Below are positions 38,491 to 46,741 of a stretch of DNA of 64,000 nucleotides, piece by piece. Numbering within the stretch: the first letter of the stretch is position 1; every line of letters begins with the position of its first letter. The notes under the pieces are model-generated. The model saw only the letters and a program-made list of their open reading frames with translations. It did not search any database and was not told the origin of the DNA. Both the position numbers and the translations under genes were made by a program. The stretch is taken from positions 62,001 through 126,000 of the forward strand of contig JAHFUZ010000002.1 in assembly GCA_023264815.1 (NCBI GenBank), in the 5' to 3' direction. The stretch comes from Arthrobacter sp. (GTDB lineage: Bacteria > Actinomycetota > Actinomycetes > Actinomycetales > Micrococcaceae).

Positions 38491-39858
38491 TCAGGCCGGC
38501 AGTGCTGCTGCCGTTGTGACCTGCACGTGGAGATCTTCCGACGGCGGGGTCCACTGTGCGGGATCAGCGTCGGTCTGGTCTCCCGACTGGATGTCCTTGA
38601 CCTGGTGCCTGCCGTCGTCGTCCGTGAACCAGACGAACGGGATGCCACGGCGGTCCGCGAACTTGATCTGCTTGCCGAATTTGTCTGCCTTGGCCGCAAC
38701 TTCCGTGGCAATGCCCCGGCTGCGAAGCTGGGCGGCCACGTCCTGAGCTGCACCCCAGCTGTCATCGTTCGTGAGGGCAACCAGAACGGCGGTAGGCACG
38801 GACCGGGAAGCCTTAGCCAGGTCCTGGCTGAGGATCCGGGACACCAGGCGCGTCACGCCGATGGACAGCCCGACGCCGGGGAACTTGCGGTTGCCCTTGC
38901 TCGCCAGTGCGTCATACCGGCCGCCGGAGCAAATGGAGCCCAGCTGCTCGTGTCCCACCAGGACCGTCTCCACCACGGTGCCGGTGTAGTAGTCCAGGCC
39001 GCGGGCAATGCTGAGGTCGGCAAGGACCTTGCCCGGCGCGCGCTGGACAGCCGCCTCGATGACCTGTTCCAGTTCGTTCAGGCCTTCCTCAAGGAGGTCG
39101 TTGGTCACGCCGAGCGCGCGCACCTGCGCCACGAACGACGTGTCTTCGGTGCGGATCCCGGCCAGCTGCAACGCCAGCTGCGCCTGGTCGCTGGAAGCCC
39201 CGACTTCGGTTTTGAGCAGCTCCGCGACCTTGGCGGGGCCGATCTTTTCCAGTTTGTCGATGCTGCGAAGCACACCGGCGGTATCGTCCAGGCCGATCCC
39301 GCGGTAAAACCCTTCGGCGAGTTTGCGGTTGTTGATGCGCAGGCGGAAATCAGGAATGGGGAGTGCACTGAGGGCCTCTGCAATAACCAGGGCAATCTCC
39401 ACGTCATAGCGGAAGGGCAGCTCGCCGTCCCCCACGACGTCGATATCCGCCTGGGTGAATTCGCGGGCCCGGCCTTCCTGCGGGCGTTCGCCGCGCCAGA
39501 CTTTCTGGATCTGGTAGCGCCGGAACGGGAACGCGAGGTAACCGGCGTTTTCGACGACGTAGCGGGCGAAGGGCACGGTCAGGTCGAAGTGCAGGGCGAG
39601 GGCATGCGGGTCCGACTTTCCGGCTTTGGCTGCCTCCGGGTCAGCTTCGTCATCCTGGAGGCGGCTGAGGCCATAGACCTCTTTGTCGATCTCGCCCTTG
39701 CGGAGCAGCTGGCCGACCGTTTCCACCGCCCGGGTCTCGATTGACGCGAATCCGTGCAGTTCAAAAACCTTCCGGAGGGTGTCCAGCACATGCAGCTCCA
39801 CCAGCCGCTCCTCGGGAAGCCACTCTGGGAATCCGGACAGGGAGGCGGTGCGTGCCAT
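38491..39858 (-). CDS. hisS: Histidyl-tRNA synthetase
   Basis: Class II synthetase. Visible elements are FDLTVPFARYVVENAGYLAFPFRRYQIQKVWRGERPQEGRAREF (motif 2 region), the histidine A motif LDYYTGTVVE and GGRYDALASKGNRKFPGVGLSIGVTR (motif 3). The anticodon-binding domain lies at the C-terminus. The track start 39954 is too early: ATG 39858 (ARTASLSGFPEW follows) has AGGAG ten bases upstream and gives 455 aa. It is divergent from the cyclophilin gene, as in mycobacteria. Confidence 0.96.
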   Translation of the reverse strand: MARTASLSGFPEWLPEERLVELHVLDTLRKVFELHGFASIETRAVETVGQLLRKGEIDKEVYGLSRLQDDEADPEAAKAGKSDPHALALHFDLTVPFARYVVENAGYLAFPFRRYQIQKVWRGERPQEGRAREFTQADIDVVGDGELPFRYDVEIALVIAEALSALPIPDFRLRINNRKLAEGFYRGIGLDDTAGVLRSIDKLEKIGPAKVAELLKTEVGASSDQAQLALQLAGIRTEDTSFVAQVRALGVTNDLLEEGLNELEQVIEAAVQRAPGKVLADLSIARGLDYYTGTVVETVLVGHEQLGSICSGGRYDALASKGNRKFPGVGLSIGVTRLVSRILSQDLAKASRSVPTAVLVALTNDDSWGAAQDVAAQLRSRGIATEVAAKADKFGKQIKFADRRGIPFVWFTDDDGRHQVKDIQSGDQTDADPAQWTPPSEDLHVQVTTAAALPA

Positions 39859-39950
39859 GGTGGAAGTTCTCCTCTGGGTGAAGGGCGCCTGGGACTTTGC
39901 CGGCATTCCGGCCGAAACGGGCCAGGAACGGCGGCTGTCCAGCAACTCGT

Positions 39951-39981
39951 GCATAAACTATGTGCGGCAGTCAGTTTATGC
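39951..39981. repeat. Inverted repeat in the hisS/cyclophilin divergent region
   Basis: GCATAAACT (39951-39959) and AGTTTATGC (39973-39981) are perfect 9-bp inverted arms with a 13-bp spacer, inside the 234-bp intergenic region. The AT-rich arms stand out in this GC-rich DNA. It could be an operator or contain -10 elements of the divergent promoters. No T-box stem features were recognised. Confidence 0.5.
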
Positions 39982-40092
39982 GCCTTCCGCCAGCATCTCT
40001 AATGCAGCGGCAGGGGCGTGGCAGGCTGCCTGCAGACCACTGCGCCCGGGAAGGACACCGCCCCGGCCGCAGACCGACATACAGGAGGACCC

Positions 40093-40899
40093 TTGGCGGC
40101 TAGTTCACGCAGTGCCCGCGAAGCCAAACGGCGCATCCAGCAGATGGAGGCAAAGCGCGGGCTGCGGCACGACCAGGAGCTCCGGCGTAAACGGGACAAC
40201 CTGATCGCCGCCGGCGCCGGGACCGCCGCCGTGGTGCTCGCCGTCGTTCTTCAACTCACAGCCTTTGCCGGCAACCCCACCGAGGACGAATTTGCTGCGC
40301 TTGAGGCCGGCCTGACTACCCCCTCCGCTTCCTCCGCGGCGTCCACACCGCCCACCAACGCGGCAAATATCCCCTTGCCTGACACTGCGGCGGGGAAAAC
40401 CTTCACCGGTGAGCTGGCGCTGAACAAAGGGGCTGTCGGCGTCGAACTCGACGGCACCAAAGCGCCCCAGGCAACCGCCGTCTTCAAGTCCCTCAGCGAC
40501 GAAGGCTACTTCACCGGCAAGACCTGCCACCGTCTGACCACCAGTGAGAGCTTCGGCGTGCTGCAATGCGGTTCTGCTGACGGCAAAGGCGGCGGAAATC
40601 CCGAGTACACGTGGGGGCCGCTGGAAAACGTCCCGGCCGACAATCTCTACCCCGCGGGCACCATCGCTGTTGCCAGGACAGGCAACAACGCCTATGGCAA
40701 CGGCACACAGTTCTTTATTGTCTACAAGGACACCATCATTCCTGCAGACACCGCAGGCGGCTACACGGTGGTGGGCAAAGTGACGTCCGGACTGGATGTG
40801 GTGTCCGGAATCGCAGCTGCAGGACTCACTCCCGGCAGCAGCGACACGGACGGCGCGCCTCTGGAACCAGTCACGATAGACTCGTTTTCTCTGAAGTAG
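40093..40899 (+). CDS. Membrane-anchored cyclophilin-type peptidyl-prolyl isomerase
   Basis: 268-aa protein, TTG start at 40093 with AGGAGG five bases upstream; the track extension to 40018 is unlikely. A basic helical N-terminus precedes a TM segment (AAGAGTAAVVLAVVLQLTAFA) and a Thr/Pro/Ser-rich linker. The extracytoplasmic cyclophilin domain keeps HRL (Arg of the active site), a Gln before CGSADGKGGGNPEYTWG and the GNGTQFFIVY core. The usual FHRVIPGFMIQGGD region is divergent (CHRLTTSESFGVLQCG). It matches the ppiB-like gene between hisS and relA in mycobacteria. Confidence 0.88.
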   Translation: MAASSRSAREAKRRIQQMEAKRGLRHDQELRRKRDNLIAAGAGTAAVVLAVVLQLTAFAGNPTEDEFAALEAGLTTPSASSAASTPPTNAANIPLPDTAAGKTFTGELALNKGAVGVELDGTKAPQATAVFKSLSDEGYFTGKTCHRLTTSESFGVLQCGSADGKGGGNPEYTWGPLENVPADNLYPAGTIAVARTGNNAYGNGTQFFIVYKDTIIPADTAGGYTVVGKVTSGLDVVSGIAAAGLTPGSSDTDGAPLEPVTIDSFSLK

Positions 40900-40964
40900 G
40901 AAGCCCGGCCTGAGGCCGCGGTGCGGTATGTGAGTATTTTCCTCCAAGCGAAAGACTTTTAGCG

Positions 40965-42524
40965 GTGACAGACAGTCAGAAATCCGACGAAACAGCAGCA
41001 GACCTGACCGAGGCAACGGCCCACGGGGCCGAGCAGGCAGTGGCTGCCCAGGCACCAGCCGATGAGGCAGCAGCCCAGCCGGCCGGAGCCGAGGAAGCAG
41101 CACCCGCTGCCGACGACGCCGCGGCAGCCGAAGCCGAGGCGATCGCGGAGCCGCAGCCTGCCGCCACTCCTGCCCCCCGCCCTGCTCCGTCACCGGCAGC
41201 TTTCGCCGCCCGTCCCAAGCCGGCCGTGGCCGCACCTGCGGCGGCGCCCGCGCCCGTTGCCCCGGCGACGTCACTGGCCGAGGCCGCCCGCTGGGGCCGC
41301 GTCGAAGGAGACGGCCATGTCTTCCTGACCATCGACGGCGAAGAGCACCCCGTAGGCCAGTACCCGGGCGTCAGCAATGACGAGGCCCTGGGATACTTCG
41401 CACGGAAGTATGACGACATCGTGGCCCAAGTCCTGCTCCTTGAGCAGCGCGTGAGTTCCAAGGCCCCCAGCACGGACATGCAGAAGACTGTCACGCACCT
41501 CCGCGAACAGCTCGCCGAACGGAACATGGTAGGCGACCTCCGGTCCGCAGAGGCCCGCCTCGACACGGTGTCCGCACAGATCACCGAGCTGGAGAAGGCG
41601 GAAAAGGCAGAGCACGACGCCGTTCGCGCCGCTGAACTCGCTGCCCGCGAGGCCATCGTGGCCGAGGCAGAGGAAATCTCGGGCCAGGATCCCGCCCAGA
41701 TCCAGTGGAAGACCTCCAGCGCCCGGATGAACGAACTGTTCGAAAGCTGGAAGACTGCGCAGAAGAGCGGCGTCCGGCTGGGCCGCAGCAACGAAGATGC
41801 ACTCTGGAAGCGGTTCCGTGCCGCTCGGACAGTTTTTGACCGTCACCGCCGTGCGTACTTCTCCCAGCTGGACAGCACTAACTCGGCCGCGAAACTGGCC
41901 AAGGAGAAGCTCATCGCCGAGGCCGAGGCTCTGTCCTCGTCCACCGATTGGGGCTTCGCTGCCGGCGAGTACCGCCGGCTCATGGATGACTGGAAGTCAT
42001 CTCCGCGGGCGAGCCGCAAGGACGACGACGCCCTGTGGGCCCGCTTCCGGGCGGCGCAGGACGTGTTCTTCACGTCCCGGCAGGCTGCCAATGAAGAAAT
42101 CGACCAGGAGTATGCGGCCAACCTCGCGGTAAAGGAAGCACTTCTGGTGGAGGCGAACGCCATCCTCCCGGTAAAGGACCTGGCCGCCGCCAAGAAGGCG
42201 CTGCAGTCCGTCCGTGACCGCTGGGAAGAAGCAGGCAAGGTCCCCCGCGCCGACATGGGACGGATCGAAGCCGGCCTCCGCAAGGTAGAGGACGCCGTCC
42301 GCCACGCCGAAGAGGAAAATTGGCAGCGGTCCAACCCTGAGACCAAGGCCCGCACCAACAGTGCACTGTCGCAGCTGGAAGCAGCCATCGCCGGTCTCCA
42401 AGACGATCTGTCGAAGGCCGAAAAGGCCGGCGACCAGCGCAGGATCAAGGCCGCCAAGGAAGCCCTCGAAGCGCGGCAGGCCTGGCTCGACCAGATCCAA
42501 CGGTCTGCCAGCGAACTGTCCTAG
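40965..42524 (+). CDS. DUF349 repeat protein with Ala/Pro-rich N-terminus
   Basis: 519-aa cytoplasmic protein. The first 120 residues are low-complexity Ala/Pro/Glu, and the remainder consists of about four helical DUF349 repeats, seen as LWKRFRAARTVFDRHR and LWARFRAAQDVFFTSR, spaced about 75 residues apart. The C-terminal part is coiled-coil (LEAAIAGLQDDLSKAEKAGD). The GTG start at 40965 lacks a strong Shine-Dalgarno. Function is unknown. It follows the cyclophilin gene in the same direction by 65 bp. Confidence 0.8.
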   Translation: MTDSQKSDETAADLTEATAHGAEQAVAAQAPADEAAAQPAGAEEAAPAADDAAAAEAEAIAEPQPAATPAPRPAPSPAAFAARPKPAVAAPAAAPAPVAPATSLAEAARWGRVEGDGHVFLTIDGEEHPVGQYPGVSNDEALGYFARKYDDIVAQVLLLEQRVSSKAPSTDMQKTVTHLREQLAERNMVGDLRSAEARLDTVSAQITELEKAEKAEHDAVRAAELAAREAIVAEAEEISGQDPAQIQWKTSSARMNELFESWKTAQKSGVRLGRSNEDALWKRFRAARTVFDRHRRAYFSQLDSTNSAAKLAKEKLIAEAEALSSSTDWGFAAGEYRRLMDDWKSSPRASRKDDDALWARFRAAQDVFFTSRQAANEEIDQEYAANLAVKEALLVEANAILPVKDLAAAKKALQSVRDRWEEAGKVPRADMGRIEAGLRKVEDAVRHAEEENWQRSNPETKARTNSALSQLEAAIAGLQDDLSKAEKAGDQRRIKAAKEALEARQAWLDQIQRSASELS

Positions 42525-42546
42525 GACAGAAGCACCCCGGCCCTAA

Positions 42547-42590
42547 ACAGGCCCGGTTCCAGTTATCCACATAACCCGAACCGGGCCTGT
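42547..42590 (+). terminator. Hairpin after the DUF349 gene, probable terminator
   Basis: Perfect 13-bp arms ACAGGCCCGGTTC / GAACCGGGCCTGT enclose an 18-nt loop, 22 bp after the stop codon. There is no U tract afterwards (GTGCCCGTTAAG), so intrinsic termination is uncertain. The loop contains the perfect DnaA-box 9-mer TTATCCACA. Confidence 0.5.
42563..42571 (+). other. Consensus DnaA box inside a hairpin loop
   Basis: TTATCCACA is contained in the 18-nt loop of the hairpin at 42547-42590 after the DUF349 gene. It is the exact consensus. It is the second perfect copy in the window, 10.6 kb from the other. Confidence 0.4.
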
Positions 42591-42622
42591 GCCCGTTAAG
42601 CCGCACGCGGCAGGATGGGTGG

Positions 42623-43309
42623 ATGGCCACCTCGTCACCTCCGCAGCCCCCCGACCTGTACTCGCCGGGAAGACCCTTCACATGGCCGGAGCTCCAGGCC
42701 CTCGCGGCTGACGGTGTACTCTCGCGGTTCCATCAGCACGGCTTCACCCTGCCGGACGCTGCAGTCTCCGCCCAGCTGCGGGCGAGGGCGGCAGCCAGCG
42801 CAGTCCCTGCATCGGTCCGGCAGCGGGTGGTGGCCGGGAGGATGACGGCGGCATGGATCTACGGCTGCGCCGAGGAACCGGACCGGCTCGCGTTGCTGGT
42901 GGATGCGAAACGGCGGATTTCCAGCCTCCGCAACACCCGGGGCTGCACCCTCCATGAGGTCAGGCTTGGCCCTTTCGACGTCGTCAGCCTGGGCGGGCTG
43001 ATGGTCTCGAGCCCCCTCCGGACGGCCGTGGACATCGCCATGCACGTTGACACGCACCGGGCACTACCTGCCCTGGCAGGACTCTTGGCCCGTCCGGAGA
43101 AGGACGTCCGCCTCCGCCTGCTGGTCCTGGCCATCGAAGCCACGCCACGGGTCCCGCACAAACGCGCCGCGCTGGACAAACTTGCGCTGTTAGCTCCGGC
43201 GCTTGTTGCCGGTGGTCCGGTAGACGTCGAACACGCCGTCGATGCGCCGGACGGCGCTGAGCACGTGGCTGAGGTACTTGGGGTCACCCATCTCAAAGGC
43301 AAAACGTGA
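42623..43309 (+). CDS. AbiEi-like protein (possible type IV antitoxin family), no toxin partner
   Basis: 228-aa protein of uncertain family. The region [40 protein letters not shown] resembles the C-terminal domain of AbiEi-type antitoxins, which is also found in many orphan actinobacterial proteins. A DNA-binding-like helical N-terminus is plausible. No AbiEii nucleotidyltransferase gene is adjacent. Its last 40 codons overlap the 3' end of relA on the other strand by 120 bp, so the true C-terminus may have been lengthened by loss of an earlier stop. Confidence 0.5.
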   Translation: MATSSPPQPPDLYSPGRPFTWPELQALAADGVLSRFHQHGFTLPDAAVSAQLRARAAASAVPASVRQRVVAGRMTAAWIYGCAEEPDRLALLVDAKRRISSLRNTRGCTLHEVRLGPFDVVSLGGLMVSSPLRTAVDIAMHVDTHRALPALAGLLARPEKDVRLRLLVLAIEATPRVPHKRAALDKLALLAPALVAGGPVDVEHAVDAPDGAEHVAEVLGVTHLKGKT

Positions 43310-45583
43310 GATGGCCACCCGGTCGCTGGAAGTGTTCACGCTCGCGGCCAGGATGTTCACATGGTTCTCGGACAGGACCCGGGTCACGTCCGAGAGAAGG
43401 GACTTCCGGTCCAGTGCCTCCACCTGGATCTCCACCAGGAAGACACTCGACTGGGTGGGTGCCCAGTCAACTTCCACGATCCTGTCGGGCTGGTCCTTGA
43501 GCTCAGAGATGTTGGTGCAGTCGGTCCGGTGCACCGAGACACCGGAGCCGCGCGTCACGAATCCGAGAATGGGGTCCGGCGGGACAGGCGTGCAGCACCG
43601 GGCAAGCTTCACCCAGACGTCGCCAACGCCCCGCACCACCACGCCGGAGTCGGAGAACTTGGTCTTGGCGACCTGGGTGGGGATGCTGACTTCGGTGATG
43701 TCGTCGTCGGTGCTTTCGCTGCCGCCCAGGTTTTCGACAAGCTTTTCCATAACGGACTGTGCCGACGTGTGTCCGTCGCCCACACCCGCGTACAGTCCCG
43801 AGATGTCCACATACTTGAAGTCCGCGGCCACCGCCGCCAGGGCTTCATGCGTCATCAGGCGCTGGAGGGGCAGGTTCTGCTTCCGCATGGCGCGGGTCAG
43901 GAGTTCCTTGCCGCGGTCGATTGCCTCTTCGCGGCGTTCCTTGCTGAACCACTGGCGGATCTTGTTCCGGGCGCGGGCGCTCTTGACGAAGTGCTGCCAG
44001 TCTTGGCTGGGGCCAGCCCCCTCGGCCTTGGAGGTAAAGATCTCTACCCAGTCACCATGGTTCAGTTCGCTGTTGAGCGGAACGAGCTTGCCGTTGACCC
44101 GGGCACCGATGGTGCGGTGCCCCACTTCGGTGTGGACGGCGTAGGCAAAGTCCACCGGAGTTGACCCGGCGGGCAGCGCCATGACCTCACCCTTGGGGGT
44201 GAACACGAAAACCTCGCGGGCATTGATCTCAAACCGCAGCGAATCGAGGAACTCGCCCGGATCGGATGTCTCCTGCTGCCAGTCGACGAGGGACCTCAGC
44301 CATCCCATATCGCCATCGCGGGGGCTGCCAGGCCCGACGGCCGTGCGGTTGGGCTGGTCCTTGTACTTCCAGTGCGCGGCCACACCGTATTCGGCCCGGC
44401 GGTGCATTTCGTGCGTTCGGATCTGGATCTCCACCGGTTTGCCGCCCGGCCCGATCACCGTGGTGTGCAGTGACTGGTACATGTTGAACTTGGGCATGGC
44501 GATGTAGTCTTTGAACCGCCCCGGCAGGGGGTTCCAGCGCGAATGCATGGTCCCCAGCGCCGCGTAGCAGTCCCGCACCGAGTCGACCAGGACGCGGACG
44601 CCCATGAGGTCGTTGATGTCGTCGAAGTCCTTGTCCCGGACCACCATCTTCTGGTAGATGGAGTAGTAGTGCTTCGGGCGTCCCGTGATGGTGGCCTTGA
44701 TCCTGGCATCACGCAGGTCCTCGGTGATCTGGTCCCGGATGACGCTCAGGCTCTTCTCACGTTCCGGAGTCCGGTCCCCCACCATCCGGACGATCTCTTC
44801 GTAGACTTTTGGATAAAGCGCCGCGAACGAGAGATCCTCCAACTCCCACTTGATGGTATTCATGCCGAGCCGGTGCGCCAGGGGCGCAAAGATTTCCAGG
44901 GTTTCCCGGGCTTTACGGGCCGATGACTCGGCGGAGACAAACCGCCAGGTCCTGGCGTTATGAAGCCGGTCGGCGAGCTTGATCATCAGGACCCGGATGT
45001 CCTTCGCCATGGCCACCACCATCTTGCGGACAGTCTCGGACTGCGCCGCCTCACCAAAGCTGACCTTATCCAGCTTGGTGACGCCATCCACCAGCATGGC
45101 CACTTCAGGTCCGAAGTCCCGCTTGAGGTCCGCCAGCGTGTACGGCGTGTCCTCAACAGTGTCGTGGAGGAGGGCAGCGGCCAGTGTGGTTCCGCTGAGG
45201 CCCAGCTCGGCAAGGATGGTGGCCACCGCAACTGGGTGGGTGATGTAGGGATCACCGCTCTTGCGCTTCTGCCCGCGGTGGCTGCGCTCGGCCACGTCGA
45301 AGGCACGCTGGATCAGGTCGAAATCTTCCTTGGGATTGTTCGCCCGGACTGTCCGCAGCAGCGGTTCAAGGATGGGTGAATAGGTTGCGGTGCTCCGCCC
45401 CGTGAGGCGGGCCAATCGGGAACGCGTCCGTTCGCGGCGGCCGGGGAAAGTGGGGCGGGCACCGGAACTGTCTACGGGAACCCCCGTCCCGGGGCGTGCT
45501 GAAGCGGTCAGTCCGGCCTGGACTCCGTGGCCGGACTGCTCGTCCCCGCCTGCCATTGGCACCGATGCCGAACGTTCTTCCAA
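43190..45583 (-). CDS. relA: Bifunctional (p)ppGpp synthetase/hydrolase RelA/SpoT
   Basis: Stringent-response enzyme (Rel type). Domains in order: HD hydrolase ([29 protein letters not shown]), synthetase ([19 protein letters not shown] then [21 protein letters not shown]), TGS ([19 protein letters not shown]), a zinc-finger-like/helical region with [18 protein letters not shown], and ACT ([20 protein letters not shown]). TTG 45583 ([12 protein letters not shown] follows) is a likely start with AGAGGTG upstream, giving 797 aa; the track uses GTG 45598. It lies downstream of secF, separated by a strong hairpin. Confidence 0.97.
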   Translation of the reverse strand: MEERSASVPMAGGDEQSGHGVQAGLTASARPGTGVPVDSSGARPTFPGRRERTRSRLARLTGRSTATYSPILEPLLRTVRANNPKEDFDLIQRAFDVAERSHRGQKRKSGDPYITHPVAVATILAELGLSGTTLAAALLHDTVEDTPYTLADLKRDFGPEVAMLVDGVTKLDKVSFGEAAQSETVRKMVVAMAKDIRVLMIKLADRLHNARTWRFVSAESSARKARETLEIFAPLAHRLGMNTIKWELEDLSFAALYPKVYEEIVRMVGDRTPEREKSLSVIRDQITEDLRDARIKATITGRPKHYYSIYQKMVVRDKDFDDINDLMGVRVLVDSVRDCYAALGTMHSRWNPLPGRFKDYIAMPKFNMYQSLHTTVIGPGGKPVEIQIRTHEMHRRAEYGVAAHWKYKDQPNRTAVGPGSPRDGDMGWLRSLVDWQQETSDPGEFLDSLRFEINAREVFVFTPKGEVMALPAGSTPVDFAYAVHTEVGHRTIGARVNGKLVPLNSELNHGDWVEIFTSKAEGAGPSQDWQHFVKSARARNKIRQWFSKERREEAIDRGKELLTRAMRKQNLPLQRLMTHEALAAVAADFKYVDISGLYAGVGDGHTSAQSVMEKLVENLGGSESTDDDITEVSIPTQVAKTKFSDSGVVVRGVGDVWVKLARCCTPVPPDPILGFVTRGSGVSVHRTDCTNISELKDQPDRIVEVDWAPTQSSVFLVEIQVEALDRKSLLSDVTRVLSENHVNILAASVNTSSDRVAISRFAFEMGDPKYLSHVLSAVRRIDGVFDVYRTTGNKRRS

Positions 45584-45664
45584 TGAAGCACCTCTCACGA
45601 CCGTGTTAATTACCCCAGTCTATTCCCCAGCCTCTGCACTTCCGTAACCGGCGCTTAAATGCGT

Positions 45665-45707
45665 ACGGGCCGCGCGGCGTGGATATTTCCAGCGCCGCCC
45701 GGCCCGT
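45665..45707 (-). terminator. GC-rich hairpin after secF, probable terminator
   Basis: The inverted repeat ACGGGCCG ... CGGCCCGT with inner GCGGCG / CGCCGC pairing closes on a short AT-rich loop. It starts 15 bp after the secF stop. The following bases (ACGCATTTAAG) give only a short T run, so it is a strong structure with a weak tail. Confidence 0.6.
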
Positions 45708-45721
45708 TGCGCCTTGTGCCG

Positions 45722-46741
45722 TCAGGCCCCTGCGGGCGCTGCCGGTTCTTCGGTCCGGGACGCGTTCCCGGCCCTGCGGTGTTCGACCCGTTTGGCCTGC
45801 TTCATCAGGTCAGGTTCGCTCTGGCGCAGCCAGGCGTACAGGGGCGCTGCCACAAAGATCGTAGCCGCGGTGCCGATCAGGATGCCCACGAACAGGGCCA
45901 GTGAGAGGTCGCGCAGTGTGCCCGCCCCCAGGAGGCCGGCGCCGATGAACAGAATGGCACCGACCGGGAGGATGGCAACCATCATGGTGTTGATGGATCG
46001 GACCAGGGTCTGGTTCACCGCGAGGTTGACCTCCTCCGCAAAGGTCCGTCGGGTTGAGGCGCTCAGGTCCGCAGTGTTTTCGCGGATCTTGTCGAAGACC
46101 ACCACTGTGTCATAGAGCGAATAGCTGAGCACCGTCAGGAATCCGATAATGGCAGACGGCGTCACTTCAAAATCGCTCAGGGCGTACACCCCGGCGGTGA
46201 TGAACATGGTCACCAGCATTCCGGCGAGGGCGGACAGCGACATCTTCCAGGTCCGGAAGTAGAGCGCCATCAGCACAGCGGCCAGGGCTACGAACACCAG
46301 CAGCCCGATCAGTGCCTGCTTGGTGACGTCCGCACCCCAGGTGGGTCCGATGAAGGTGGAAGTCACTTCGTTGTCAGTGACTCCGTAGGCGGTGGCCAGG
46401 CCTTCCTTGATCCGGAGCGTTTCGTCGTCCGTGAGCTTGTCCGTCTGGATTCGCATGGTGGTGCCGGCTACGTTCGCCACGCGCGGCACGCTGCCGGCTA
46501 CCACGTCCTCCACAACAGTCTGCCCGAGGGCGGAGTCGGTGTCCTTCACGTTGGAGACGGTGAACTCCGAGCCGCCGCGGAATTCAATGCCAAGGTTGAA
46601 CCCGCCCTTGACCATGGGAATAAGGATGGAGAGCGCAACCGCCACAACCGCGATCAGGAACCAGATCTTCTTGGCCCCCACGAAGTTGTAGGACCGCTTG
46701 CCCGTGTAGAGCTCGTTACCGAATGTGGCAAAGCTGGACAT
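45722..46741 (-). CDS. secF: Protein translocase subunit SecF
   Basis: Sec translocon accessory membrane protein, uses the proton gradient to aid late export. The 339 aa have six TM helices. After the first helix comes GGFNLGIEFRGGSEFTVSN, the SecD/F signature, and the C-terminal half includes SLYDTVVVFDKIRENTADL. The ATG overlaps the secD stop by one base. The tail is Ala/Pro/Glu-rich. secD-secF coupling is universal. Confidence 0.97.
   Translation of the reverse strand: MSSFATFGNELYTGKRSYNFVGAKKIWFLIAVVAVALSILIPMVKGGFNLGIEFRGGSEFTVSNVKDTDSALGQTVVEDVVAGSVPRVANVAGTTMRIQTDKLTDDETLRIKEGLATAYGVTDNEVTSTFIGPTWGADVTKQALIGLLVFVALAAVLMALYFRTWKMSLSALAGMLVTMFITAGVYALSDFEVTPSAIIGFLTVLSYSLYDTVVVFDKIRENTADLSASTRRTFAEEVNLAVNQTLVRSINTMMVAILPVGAILFIGAGLLGAGTLRDLSLALFVGILIGTAATIFVAAPLYAWLRQSEPDLMKQAKRVEHRRAGNASRTEEPAAPAGA

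Noticed and set aside
42563-42571. Chromosome origin suggested by DnaA boxes
   Set aside because: Only two isolated boxes 10.6 kb apart; no dnaA, dnaN, AT-rich unwinding region or box cluster.
42623-43309. Complete AbiE toxin-antitoxin or defence system
   Set aside because: No AbiEii toxin or other defence gene is adjacent; only an orphan AbiEi-like protein is present.
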